Assembly (NCBI RefSeq): GCF_000204055.1
Contig: NW_006768765.1
Coordinates: forward strand, 2,066,583-2,130,582
From: Melampsora larici-populina 98AG31
Taxonomy: Eukaryota > Basidiomycota > Pucciniomycetes > Pucciniales > Melampsoraceae
Length of the DNA stretch: 64,000 nt
Reading direction: 5' to 3'
Shown: positions 45,253 to 56,481 of the stretch, piece after piece
How positions within the stretch are numbered: position 1 is the first letter of the stretch
How the letters are laid out: every line of letters starts with the position of its first letter
Made by a program: the position numbers and the translations under genes
Notes under the pieces: model-generated
Database searches by the model: none
What the model saw: only the letters and a program-made list of their open reading frames with translations
Told to the model about the DNA's origin: nothing

Positions 45253-46504
45253 ATGCCTATCAGTCTTCATTCTCATTCTGGTCAGTTTTGTAAACACGCT
45301 ACTGGAGATCTGGAGGATGTGATTGAGACTGCAATTCAAAAAGGTTTTATCAGCTATGGCCTTTCAGAACACATGCCACGAAATCGGTCTATGGATCTTT
45401 ATCCTGAAGAAGTGCGAGAAACTCATCATTTATTTGTGTTGACTTCGTGTCTTGATTTGAAAATTTATTATTGTATCTCTCAATTTATCCTCATCTATGA
45501 TTTCTGGAATTATTTTAGCGCGATATGGGTGTAGACGAACTATTTGAGCAATTCGAGCGGTTTATTATTGAAGCTAATCACTTGAAATCAAAGTACACAT
45601 CTCAAATAAATTTATTAACCGGAATCGAAACGGAGATGATCGATGAAGAGGTAACAACATCCTTACTCGATCAAGTTTTAAGAAATCATGGAGATTCAAT
45701 TGATTATCTAGTTGGAAGTCTTCATCACGTTAATCAAATCCCAATCGATTTTGATAAAGCAACATTTCATAAAGCTTGTCAATCTTTGACTCCCGATAGT
45801 TCGATGGATCCGACAGAAGAAAGCCTTTATAAACTTTGCTCTCATTACTTTGACGCTCAGTATGCTCTTATGGTCCGCTTTCAACCAGAAGTGATTGGAC
45901 ATTTCGACTTATGTTTGCTATATTACCCTGATCTAAATTTAAAGAAAGATAAATCCATATGGGATAAAGTTGAACGAAATATTAAATTTGGTATGTCCTA
46001 TGGCGCACTTTTCGAAGTTAATTCCGCTGCACTCAAAAAAGGATGGTCAACACCTTATCCTAGCCCGGATATCTTGAAAGTGCGTTCACAGAGATCTTCG
46101 TTTTCTACTCTCCAGAACTTCACAATCTGACAAAATTTCATTGGTGGCCTTACTTCGTTTTTCAGTCGATCTCCAAGCTTGGTGGTCGCTTGACTCTTTC
46201 TGATGATTCACATGGTCCTCATCAGGTCGGTATGAATTATGCGGGAGTACTCGAATATCTGACACAACATCAGGTTAAAGAAATATGGTTTCTTGAACAA
46301 GTCAACAAGAACCCTTCTGAACCGTTAGATAAAACTATAATGCTCCCTAGACGAAGAGTAAAAGCCTCATTATTACCTGACCGGTGGCAAGACCACTCAT
46401 TTTGGTCTAAGGAGACATTGACCGTCAGTGACCGTGTTTCAAATCGAGATTTTACTGTGCATACTAACGATGTTTGTCCAGTGATATTTGTTCAGAAAGC
46501 TTAG
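45253..46504 (+). CDS. HIS2: Histidinol-phosphate phosphatase (PHP family, His2-like)
   Basis: Three exons (45253-45411, 45519-46079, 46166-46504) join to 352 residues. The enzyme converts histidinol phosphate to histidinol, the penultimate reaction block in histidine synthesis. It is a PHP-domain metallophosphatase: the metal-binding H-S-H-S lies at residues 6-9, followed by GLSEHMPR, TGIETEMI, GSLHHVNQIPIDF, I-G-H-F-D-L and, at the end, TLSDDSHGPHQVG, in the order expected. ATG at 45253 is preferred to upstream in-frame starts because the H-x-H motif normally begins a few residues from the N terminus. Exon 1 could use a later donor, but the chosen junction gives L-Y-P-E-E-R-D-M as in relatives. 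Confidence 0.93.
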
Positions 46505-47479
46505 CGGAAAAAGTCTTGAGGCAATCAAAAAGACAAGTAAATCAATTGTACTTCACGTTGATAAAGCTCCAGAGAACGGATCTCCTTGAGAATATATAAA
46601 CCCCGGTATGATGTAGGTCCGAGACATGGAGCTTCTGGTGTACACATTTTCATATCCATTGAGCACAGCAATCGTTAGTGATGAGGCTTTCAGAAACCAG
46701 GGCTAAATCGTCTACTAGAAATACGCACGCGACGTGTTCCGTACAGCACTGAGAGCTGATTCTCAGAAGTGCCTTTTGATGTCAAACCCAACACTTAGCC
46801 TGTCACATAAGAGCAATCTATTCTACGAGAAACCAGGCAAACCAGCTTTTGCCAGGGATGTAGATCCCGCCTGGAACCTAGTACAAAGATATCAATCATG
46901 GCTTTTAGACCAGGATTGCAATCGTCTCTATGACTCAAAGCAAGCTCCCAGAATTGTTGGGTTGATGCTGCAAATTTTTGACCCAGATTTGGTTTCAATC
47001 AATGTAAGCTTGGTCATTATGGTATTGAAATTATTTGATATAGACAGACTCTACAGTTCTACATTGGTATATCAGCATGTCTAACTTGTTTGTCTTGACA
47101 GTTTGGAAGGGTAATCTGGTAGATATGATTGATCACCCAAACAAATTTGTTCAGTTGAAATATGGCTTTTCAGATATTTGCATGTTATATGTTTTGTCTA
47201 GCAATGGTGTGGTTTGGAGCTGGCAATATCTATGAATGGAGGTGGCCACCCAGGTGATAGAGGTAGGTTGGTATTATCACTAAAGCTTCAAACCTACATA
47301 GATCACTGCCACAAAGAAGTGCAGCTTGAGTGTTGAAGACCAGCTGGAGGAAGTGTTAAAAGCAATTGATGTGTGCAATGTTGCAATGCAATGAAAATGC
47401 GGGTGTAGTTTATACTTTATGATGTCAATAGGCTCATATATACAGTGATTTTAATCAGTTGAATGGTACATGAGAAGCA
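46505..47479. other. Intergenic DNA, one doubtful frame
   Basis: A plus-strand frame of 116 codons at 46734-47084 contains no recognisable motif and is AT-rich; it may be decayed repeat DNA. No other feature seen. Confidence 0.35.
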
Positions 47480-47874
47480 AACCTGTGCCAGCAACGCAAT
47501 GTGCCACAGCACACCTGTTTTTTGATGTGTTGCTCTGCAACGCACAACACCAACAAGAAGCAGATGCTGTGTTGCGGGAAGTACCGCAACAACAAAAGTC
47601 AAGGCTAGGCTACGCAGCTCCTCGACCGTTGTGCAACACAACAGGTGCAACAGCAGCGTTGATTTGTAAGTTTTTGGGGGTAGCAATGCAACAAACATTG
47701 TTGCGGCCCAAAACAGACACCAATTTGAGCAATCTTGTTGTGCTGCATTGTGCTGCATTGTGCTGCATGTCAGGCCGCAACCTAGAAATCAATTCTACGG
47801 TGAGGTGCGGTCAGAAAAACTTCAATGCAACTGCCGTGCAGCACACCACATCTGTGTTGCTGGCCCAGGGTTGT
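47480..47874. mobile_element. hAT-type MITE with 8-bp target duplication
   Basis: GAGAAGCA occurs exactly on both sides (47472-47479 and 47875-47882), the 8-bp duplication typical of hAT elements. The ends AACCTGTGCCAGCAAC and GTTGCTGGCCCAGGGTTGT are imperfect inverted repeats. The interior is rich in GCAACA/TGTTGC words and has three tandem TGTGCTGCAT units at about 47738-47767. Confidence 0.82.
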
Positions 47875-48609
47875 GAGAAGCAAGGATTTACAAGTTGCAT
47901 TTGCAATCTGGGTAGTGAAAGATGTTTTAAGACAATTTATGTGTTATGACTTTATGCAATCACTCCAGCACCAACGTGTTGCTCAGCACCAACATGGAAG
48001 CTGGCACAAGCTTGCGTACCAACGCCAGCACCATGATCAAGGCTTCACAGGATAGAGCTTCTTCCAAGATCTGTTGTGTTTGGTCCACTGTGAACATCAT
48101 TCAACTTCCCCAAGTTGACAGAGGAAGATGATTAATAGTACAGTTTGTCATAAAAGGATCCAATACTGCACACCTGAGCAATAACAGCCACACTACATAT
48201 GTGCAGCAAGCTAAGTAAATAGTTTTCTATCATGTACATACAGGTCTGTTCAGCTTCTTGCCCATCAGAATAAATAAATCACATGTTATACAACATGTAA
48301 CTTTTTTGACTTTGAAAAAATTGTCCCAAACATACACTACATATAATTATGTAGCTGCTCAGGGGATATTGTTGAAGCTATTTCTTAGTACCAGAAAGGG
48401 TGTGACATGCAGTTGAGTTGATGGGACTACACCAAAATGTTGAGTCAGTGTATGTAGTCAATCTTTTGAATGCTTTTGTCAATCTGAAAAAAGTTACAGC
48501 ATGTATTACATATGAATAACTTATCCTGATGAGCAGATAACTGAACAGAACTGTATGTACATGATAACCACATATTCACCAAGCCAGCTACACACATGTA
48601 GTGTGGGTG

Positions 48610-50188
48610 TTATGGCTCAGGTGTGAAGTGAAAGATCATTTTATGACAAATCATACTCCCAATCATTCTTTCCTGCCCACTTGGGGAAGTTAAATAATGT
48701 TTGCAGTGGTCTAGCATTTCAGCAATCATGGTATACATCACATCAGAGTTCTCTAGTGCTTCAGATTGTACCTGCAAGGATTTTTTAAGCTCAATGTACT
48801 CTGGTATAATCATGCACCTGAGTGGTGGACTTAGCACCTTCCATCTTTTTGGCAACATCAAGGAATGGCTGAAAGAAAGAAATCCAACTTCATCAGCAAC
48901 CATCAGATATATCATGAAACCAAATATTAAATGTCTCACCTTAAGATCAGCACTTAAATTTTGTATTTGAGTCCATTCCAAAGGTTATACTGTTATTTGG
49001 TAAAAAAAATGTATGGCTTGCCATTCTTTCAAGGCCGTCAGTTTTAGTGTGCACTCAAGCTGAGTCATCTTTGAGAAGCCAATTGATGACCTATTAGTGT
49101 GGAATTTTCAATATGATCATGATTTAAAAAGGGTTTTTAGCTTACCTCACAGGCCATTCAAGCTTTCTGATGGCTTAAATATTTGATGTTCCATTGAATT
49201 ATATAGACAGAAATAAGAGGTTCGCCCTCAAGTCCTATACTCTTCTTGACTTGATCAAATTCTTTTTTGCCAGACTGAAGACCTAGGATACATGCACAAT
49301 GAAATCAACCTATGGAAAAGAGAGGTGGAATTTAAAGAGAAACATGATTGATATCAGTGTAACTAAATGAAAAATGTTACTTTACTTATATGAGATTGTC
49401 TAGCTTGTTTTCTTCATGCAAATGAGTTGGTTGAACTTCATTCTCAAGAGCTAAAATTGGATCCTCTGCCTCTTTGGAATTGGCAGTGTCCCGCTTGTCT
49501 TCTTCAAAATCAGCTACATCTGCCTCACCTTTGTCTTCTTCCTGTTATGCAAGTTCTTACAGGTCAGTTTTGGTGTCAAAATCATCAAACAGTGGTGGTT
49601 GAGTTACATCAGGTACCTCAGCCACAGGTCCAATGTTATTGAGTTTATTGATATTGGAAGAATCTTCTTCTTCTTCTTCAATGATATTTTCAGTCGGACA
49701 GGCATCAGGAAAATGACCACATATGGCTGACTTGGTTTTCCTAGGAGGCCAAGATTTGAAACCAAGAGCTGCAAGGCCAGCTCCCACATTTGGGGCCATC
49801 CTGTGGCAGAAACAATGAATGTGCATTGTGTAAGGATCCCAAGTTTAATTGGAGATATTGGTTGTTTGAGAAACTGATGCATTTCCCTGGCCATTGTATT
49901 GTTGTTAAATCCCAAATCAGTGGTCTGGCAAAGGTGGTGAATGATTTTAAATGAATAAATGGCACATGTGATAATTGTGATAAATAAGATAGAAAAGATG
50001 AATAGATAAAGATAAGAGATAGAATATGAAAGACATATCTTATTGACCAATCCATGCTTAGTAAATACATTAAGCATGGGCTCAGCAAGCCATTTACATA
50101 CGTTTGTTTTGCCATGCCACCAGCTACAGGGTAAGGTGCTGAGTTTTGAATTCCCAGTCTTGGTTGATAAAGGTGACCACACCACCAA
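48610..50188 (-). pseudogene. hAT-family transposase remnant
   Basis: Several minus-strand segments in different frames read like parts of one hAT transposase. At 49826-49557 the piece M-H-I-H-C-F-C-H-R-M with G-A-G-L-A-A-L-G, followed by an acidic I-I-E-E-E-E-E-D segment, matches the region before the catalytic core in fungal hAT proteins. At about 48880-48610, FLDVAKKMEGA (one frame) and MYTMIAEMLDHCKHYL (another) match the region after it. Frameshifts and stops separate them, so it is not functional as it stands. The hAT MITE 700 bp away may have been moved by a related enzyme. Confidence 0.5.
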
Positions 50189-50579
50189 TCAAACTATGGT
50201 GGTTACCTTTTGTTGTCAACAAGTCTTGTTGCAGGCAAAACTTTTAATTTGCTTTTGAGTTCTATGGCATACATACAGTAAGTGATTAGAATATAAAAAC
50301 CATTGATATAGGAATGATTCCAGAACTTGTCTTACCTTAAGCTCTTCAAAACCAATCTTCCTCATGGATATTCATAGAAACAGGGGGTGGCGTGCCCGTA
50401 CACAAGACTTGGATAACCTGAACTTAAGTGGAGGTCTCCTTGCCTAATCTTGGGCTAGAGGAAGCCTATTGCATTGTCATTTTGGTATGTGTAATTGTCA
50501 AGCCAGCAAAAGCCCTACAGGTGAGCCCCACTCAGGATATTTTTGCTATCAATTGCTACTCTGAGTTGAAGGACCCTTA

Positions 50580-50724
50580 GGGCGCGTTCACTTAAGGAAT
50601 TTCTGACCAGAAACCACATTCTGTAATTTTTTTAATGCAAAAATGAAACATGCACCACCAAATGGACACTTTAAATTTTGCAGAATGTGATTTCTCACCA
50701 GAAATTGCTTAAGTGAACGCGCCC
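50580..50724. mobile_element. 145-bp MITE (GGGCACATTCACTTAAG family), copy 2
   Basis: The ends GGGCGCGTTCACTTAAGGAA and TTGCTTAAGTGAACGCGCCC are inverted repeats. The element matches the MITE at 25934 along its length in inverted orientation (shared AAATTTTGCAGAATGTGATT). The flanking sequence GAAGGACCCTTA also recurs on both sides (50568 and about 50737), as a separate short duplication. Confidence 0.88.
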
Positions 50725-52216
50725 TCAAAGTGATTGAAGGACCCTTAAAGTGATTCTTGAACAAAAATGTTCTGATTGTTTTGAAACAGCTATTCTCATG
50801 TCCCCATTTGTGTTTGAGCTTCATCACAGCCTTGTTTGCTGTTTTCAAGAAGATGTTTTCATGTTTTGTTCAAAAGGCACACCCACACATCCCTTGCTAT
50901 TTGGGCACATGCCAGACATAGGATTCTGTGCTTGAGCGTGCCTCTCTCTTTCAATGATGACAGCAGTGCCTGCAACACTGCAGATAAAAACATAATTCTA
51001 AATGCATTTTTCAAAGTGCTTCTTAAAATGTGCTGCAGACTTTTCAGAAATTTGAAGCATGGCTGGCAGTGGCAGCTGCTGAGCTGAAGCACCTCATGAA
51101 TAGCATCCACAATCATTTGGTTAGGTCATGGTAATAGCTAAGTAGTTAACCTAGCAATTCAAATATTCCTACAACGGTAAATCTTCAACAAATCTTTATA
51201 CAAGTTTGCAACAAAAAATCTCTAAGCAAGACAGATTTGTCCCAGCCTAGAGATTTTGTTAGCTACCTCCAATCTCAGCCTCACACCAAATTGCAACAAC
51301 ACTTGATTGGTCATCCCTTGTCTCACCCCTCCAATATGAACCCTTGACTTCAACTTTGATTTTCATCCAGATCTCACACCTCACTCTAATTTTCATTCAT
51401 GATCAACACCACTTTGATCATCATCTTCAACTACCTCTGACTTTGAATTTCCTCAATACCACCTTCACCACTTGCTCAACTTTCTCAACACTCATCTTCC
51501 ATCTCAATTTTTACAGCACTCCTGTCACTTTCTGCCCTTGACTTCAAACTCCATTCTTCATCATGATTATTATCTGTTTACTAATCATTTCTTCTAGAAT
51601 TTGTGAGATACCTCGTCCTTTTTGGGTGTAGTTTTTGGTTTGCCCGGTCTCCCAACTACAGCCAAAAAGTGTGAGTTGAGAAACTCAGACAGGTTCCGGG
51701 TTTTCACATTGTATCCCAAAATTGATGTATGTATATTATGAATCTTACAGTGTTGATGTATTTCTGTAACAATGAATTTTTAGACATGTTAACTTTAAGC
51801 CAAGAATGGAAAGTGAGAATCAAATCTATGTTGATCAATTATACATGAAACAAGTTTAGCACAGGAACAATTAAAAAATTGATCATCTAATGATCAGGAA
51901 AAATTGATCATATGTTGAATTTAACATTGGTGGGTATGCAAGCAATAATAACACACAAATCTGTGTGTTGCCTGAATTTGAGGGCTACTCAGCTCCAATC
52001 CAGAGCTGGTGACTGTAGGCCCAGTCTTTAACTTGGAGTTTAGCTTTCTTTAACTCCAAGTTAAAGACAACAACTGTGAGATTTTACATTAGGTTCCAGA
52101 CTCCAGCTAAGGATCTTTAAATTTAGCTCTGTTAACTCCAAATTTAACACAAACAATTGTGGATGCTCAGAAAAAAGAGATTGGAATCCAAGAGGGATGT
52201 TGACTTCTCCAGCGCG
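50725..52216. other. Intergenic DNA, nothing recognised
   Basis: Short frames only. Around 51340-51540 is a CT-rich stretch. Around 52030-52160 the words TTTAACTTGGAGTTTAGCT and complementary AACTCCAAGTTAAAG occur in inverted order, possibly a small palindromic repeat. Confidence 0.35.
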
Positions 52217-52229
52217 AAAAAACAAAAAT
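52217..52229 (-). terminator. Pol III T-run terminator
   Basis: On the minus strand the tRNA is followed after 4 bases by a T-rich run including TTTTT and TTTTTT, the usual RNA polymerase III stop. Confidence 0.75.
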
Positions 52230-52233
52230 AAAT

Positions 52234-52329
52234 TGAAGGCTGTGGGATTCGAACCCACGCCCGAAGACTGCGGATTCTGTTGTGTGAACAACCTAAACAC
52301 AGCGCCTTAGACCACTCGGCCAAACCTCC
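52234..52329 (-). tRNA. tRNA-Leu(UAG) with intron
   Basis: The minus strand reads GGAGGTT at the acceptor stem, a D-arm GGCCGAGTGGTCTAAGGC, an anticodon stem CTGTG/CGCAG with loop T-T-T-A-G-G, a long variable arm with TTCGG, and the T-arm GTGGGTTCGAATCCCAC, closing with AGCCTTC (two wobble pairs in the acceptor stem). The A box TGGCCGAGTGG and B box GGTTCGAATCC are intact. The anticodon is TAG, so leucine. About 18 bases after position 37 are extra, the standard place for a nuclear tRNA intron. The variable arm and D-loop fit leucine rather than serine. Confidence 0.93.
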
Positions 52330-52672
52330 TTGGGGCTGTTCTCCCCAGTCGGATTTCGACCAGCCGGCACCGCGTGATACATGGTCTGTCGTCGAAGATG
52401 CATTGAGGAAATTCCTCCATGCCAACTGAAATCAAATTACAACATTCAACTCTTCATTTTGTCTTTAAGCCACAAAGAAAGATAACCAAGTCAGAAAACA
52501 ATGATAGTATCAAATACTTGAGGAAGCAACAACAGAAGTGATCCGAGGAAAGAAAGAAAGAAGACATGATGAACGTATGAACAGAGATGAAAGGATGATC
52601 AACAACATGTTCACAAAAAGTATAACAACGTATAATTCAAGATTCATAAAAGAAACAATCGAAAAAAAAAGA

Positions 52673-54954
52673 TTATCCTGAAGAAGTTTGTTGTCCTTCA
52701 TTTTCATCATCATCATCGTTATCAGGTTGTTTGGCGATTTTTTTAATTTCATCCTCACCATCTGAACGTTCATCAAGTGGTTGTTCTACTCCATCTGATT
52801 CTTCATCTGGATCACTACCGGCTGTAATTCGACGAGATTGTGAAAAAGCGATTTTGGCAATACAATCTCCAACATTTTCAAGTGAATAGAGATTACCTGT
52901 TTATCAAAGCGATTGAATCAATCAACCTTTCTTGTCTAGATAAACTTGTACAGACCAAAAAGAACGTATAAGACCACTCACCACGGGGGACGTGTACCAT
53001 GCCTTCGGGACCAACTACAAAGTTTGTCCGATGGATTTTTACTGACACATTACCACGTAGCACAATAAAATCCTACAAGATTATTTATCACTCAGTCAGT
53101 TCAGAATAGGTGACAAGTATAAAGCCTCAATGATCTGTATAGACTTACATAACAGTTGTCTTTTGATGCTTTAGTTGGTTTAGCTTTTCCTATTGGAATG
53201 TATAAGATTCCAGATGCAGCAAAATCGGATTCAGAAAACAATCTTTGAAATTGGAATTGATCATTTCCTCCCGCTAATTTTTCACGTCCAGCAGATTGAT
53301 CTCTTCGTGTAGATACGACCCTTCTCCAACATTCAGATTGTTTGGTTTGACTAAAAACTACACCAGAGGAGGTAGTCTCTGAATCTACTTCGGGACCACC
53401 ATTCCCGAGCGCTTGGCCTTGACTTCCTGGCGGTACACTTTCAGATTTGATCCTTCTAGAGGCGGCTCGTCGGTTACGTGCCATAGCAAAAGGCTCAACT
53501 GGCTCAGTTGGAACGCGGACCACATCTACCATTCCAACAACTGGTAAGTTGCCCACTGGGGTACGAGAGCGACCGTACACCACTCGCTCGCCGCGCCAGT
53601 GTGCTAATCGTGGTAATCGTTGCCGGCCACTCTTGCGAACACCGTTCGAAGGAGGCGGCGCTAGATGAGAGAAAGATGCAAACATGATCAGAAGATGATG
53701 ATCACAAGTGGATATAATTCGATAGAGCCAGAGATACAACACACGTCGTATATTCTGTTTTTTCCGCTTAGGTTGAGCGGCTTCAGCTTCTCGTGTTTCA
53801 GCAGTTTCTCCATTTACTAAACCCTCATCTTCTTCGTTTTCTTCAGGGATATCTTCCAATGGCTCCAGTTCTTCATTGTGATCATCGTCTTGAGGTCCTT
53901 GGTCATAATCAAATCCATCGCCACCTCCACCATCACTCCCATCGGTATCGTAACCATTTTCAAACGCCTTCTGTTTTCCTTTATCATTTCGGTGATCTTG
54001 ATCAGGGGATTGACTATTGATTTGTCTCTTATTCTTCCTCTGAACAGGTTCTTCGGGTGCTGGTTCAAAATTAAGAAGCTCAGAGTCGTGTGCGGTTCGG
54101 ACCGGACTACTTGCTGAGTCTGGACTTTCACCGCGATTTTTTCGAAGTACCGAACCATTTCTGCCATTTGCGCCACGTTGGGCTGACTCGGCGCGGTGAT
54201 AAGCGTGAGGAGGTCTGGATGACTCTACATCTAATGTTAGAAAAGCAATCAACATTATCTGTCAGCCAATAGAATTGATGTAGGAATATGTTAAGAAACT
54301 ACAAACTGCATACCTGAATTGATGATACTCATACTTTCTTCTCGATATAGCTCAGAGTCATCTTCTCCATCATCAACAAATGTAGCCACTGACATCTTTC
54401 TCGCATTACGTGAGATGATCGCATTCTTTTTTCTTTCACGTTCGATATCCTTGTTTGTTAGTTCCGTAGCTTTAGCAAGATATGCACCAAAATCTTCAAA
54501 CCCATTTGATCCACGTGGTGCATTTGCTGGTGGACTGACGCCTGTCTTCCTATACAAAAGAATCAAATCAATGACGCGTCAGTCTGGGACTTTTGAATCT
54601 GAGAGGCGTGTTTGTTGAACTGAAATACACACCTTCCTCTTTCTCCTATTTCATGAAATTTGTCAGGTCTTTGAGTTCTAATTCGTTTCGCTTGTTTGAG
54701 AGGTGATTGCTTAAGTGGTGAGAACTTTTGGGGTGATGGGTCGTAATCTGAAAATCTCTCAAATCCATCTGAACCTCTTCGGACGTCTTTGGGGGGTACA
54801 ATACCGGTTCGACTTTACAAACGCGTGGTTTCAATAAATAAAGCTGCGTACGGCTATGATACGGTCAATCTTATTCGACTTACCAACCTGTCACGCCTGG
54901 ATCAAAGTTGGGGTGAAAGACTTCTGTATGAGCAGGTCGAGCGCGAGGAGCCAT
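52673..54954 (-). CDS. MIF2: Kinetochore protein CENP-C/Mif2
   Basis: Seven exons (54954-54884, 54812-54633, 54549-54314, 54230-53745, 53660-53149, 53072-52982, 52896-52673) join to 599 residues. CENP-C binds the CENP-A nucleosome and links it to the outer kinetochore. The signature CENP-C motif GVRKSGRQRLPRLAHWRGER lies at about 331-350, followed by V-V-Y-G. A C-terminal Mif2 cupin, used for dimerisation, covers about 430-545 (ASGILYIPIGKAKPTKAS, then DFIVLRGNVSVKI, HVPRGNLYSLENVG). The N terminus has two related copies of an R/K-T-G-x-x-P-P then R-G-S-D/N-G-F-E block. The middle is acidic and disordered, with E/D-rich runs at about 225-290 and an acidic tail. All junction phases agree and conserved blocks bridge them. 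Confidence 0.95.
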
Positions 54955-55563
54955 CGGATTTCAGATTCTTGAGCAAGTGTTCTGGATTGATGAGTTGGTC
55001 GAGCTATCAGAATGACTTGTTGAGGTTGAGAATGTAAACTTGAACTTGAATGGGTCGTGTTGTTGTACCTCCTATTGGATGAGTTTGTCAAATCCAAATC
55101 AAAGGACCTATCACCTGAGACTTACAGTTAAGTCATATATTAAGATATCCCAGACTTAAACTCGTCAACAACTCATTAAACACAAGGACAAAACCTCTAA
55201 TTTCTGTCAAGAACCAACCTCAGAGTCCTCAGACTATTCTACTCCAAAAAAGCATTTGAAACATTTGTGACGGTGGCTCGGGAGCTTCCAGGATTGAAGG
55301 TGTACTTTATGCACACAACATGGAGATTTACTTAGTCTTGGATGGTATCTAGAGAAACGATATTTCTTTGACTGAAAAACCCAGTTGAATGAACAGCTAG
55401 ACAGACAGTTTGGTGACCTTTTTTTCAAAAATTATCTCCTCGTGCCCTTTGCATGCTTTACTATCTTCGAACAGACTGAGGAATTTTGCTAAAGGATCAT
55501 TTTGGAATTGATAGAGTACAGCGAGCTTTCACTGGGTCATCGATTATAAGAGAATGTTGAGAT
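54955..55563. other. Intergenic DNA upstream of CENP-C
   Basis: No gene supported. The 60-68 codon frames here lack features. The part next to 54955 should hold the CENP-C promoter. Confidence 0.35.
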
Positions 55564-55821
55564 TCAGACTGGTATCACCATTTGATGCAAAAGGTTCGTG
55601 GGATCGAGCATCGCATCTAATATAAACGCTCCAGTGGAATTTGCTTGGTTGTTTGAAAGTAAAGAGGACGCTTTGAAGATATCGGGACGCGCTTTGCCGT
55701 ATTTCTTCATCCGTTTGCCCTGGGAAAGTAAAGAGCCGCTAGATTGTGATTTCAATGGAGGTTTGATCTGATAATCTATGCTCCAACTTGAAGGGACTCC
55801 AATGCGCGCCGTTTCCAACAT
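55564..55821 (-). CDS. Possible small protein, unrecognised
   Basis: An ATG-started 85-codon frame: M-L-E-T-A-R-I-G-V-P-S-S-W, then a basic patch Q-G-K-R-M-K-K-Y-G-K-A-R, then a serine- and asparagine-rich part. No signal peptide or known motif. It lies between CENP-C and a gene transcribed the other way, and could be a small conserved protein or a chance frame. Confidence 0.3.
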   Translation of the reverse strand: MLETARIGVPSSWSIDYQIKPPLKSQSSGSLLSQGKRMKKYGKARPDIFKASSLLSNNQANSTGAFILDAMLDPTNLLHQMVIPV

Positions 55822-55845
55822 GAACTCAAGGCATCGAACAAAGGC

Positions 55846-55852
55846 TATATAA
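55846..55852 (+). promoter_or_regulatory. TATA box
   Basis: TATATAA, 155 bp upstream of the start codon of the small membrane protein gene, followed by CT-rich leader sequence. Confidence 0.6.
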
Positions 55853-56006
55853 CGTCGTCGAAGATGGAAGAATGCCTTTCGCTATCATCCTACTTCCATC
55901 CTCCTAAAAATTCAATTCCAAAACTTTTCTTTTGAATTCTAAGCTCTACAAACTCGATCAACTTTTTCTCAAAGCTCTAGCTTTCACCGTATAACTTCAC
56001 CACAAA

Positions 56007-56481
56007 ATGGCTCCCTGTAATCCTTCTGAATCTTTATCTACCGCCACAGGGGCAATAATCCATAGAACAAACGAGGGATTCGCAATACAATTACATTATG
56101 TTTTGATTTTGATAGTCTTGGCACGGTATTTCAGTCGCAAACTAGCCTCCCTGAAGAATTACCTCGCTCGTCTTCGAAATCCAACCTGCAAAACAGATAA
56201 TTCCTCCGTCTCATCAGAAAATGGATCGATTGTAAGTCACTTGCCTTTGTTTCTCGACTTGTCTGTTTCATTTAGAGTGAATGATCTAAGGCCTTGTTTT
56301 GCTTTTGATCTAGACACCCTTGCTTGACTCAGAGAGACCGCCCCCTTATGCTCCCACTGAGAGAGATCCCCAATCACACATCAACAAGCACTCTATCTCT
56401 GGGCCTTTCGTATATATAAACACCTATAACGCATCGTCAGAAAGAACCCCACTCCTACTACATCAGAATCGCTTTGAATGA
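56007..56481 (+). CDS. Small single-pass membrane protein with PPPY motif
   Basis: Two exons (56007-56231 and 56314-56481) join across a GTAAGT/CTAG intron to 130 residues. A hydrophobic stretch at about 28-41 (LHYVLILIVLARYF) could be a single membrane anchor, followed by a basic region (S-R-K-L-A-S-L-K-N-Y-L-A-R). The second exon holds T-P-L-L-D-S-E-R-P-P-P-Y-A-P and ends with a second T-P-L-L. P-P-x-Y motifs bind WW domains of Rsp5/Nedd4 ubiquitin ligases; acidic dileucine-type motifs are endocytic signals. The combination suggests an adaptor or regulated membrane protein, but this is inference and no family is recognised. A TATA box 155 bp upstream supports expression. Confidence 0.55.

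Noticed and set aside
46734..47084. 116-codon plus-strand frame
   Set aside because: No recognisable family and no supporting exons; probably decayed repeat DNA.
47470..47949. 159-codon plus-strand frame
   Set aside because: Mostly covers the hAT MITE and its GCAACA-type repeats, so it is not a gene.
53817..54176. Alternative frames in the acidic part of CENP-C
   Set aside because: Low-complexity GAT/GAA-rich coding sequence gives open shadow frames on both strands.
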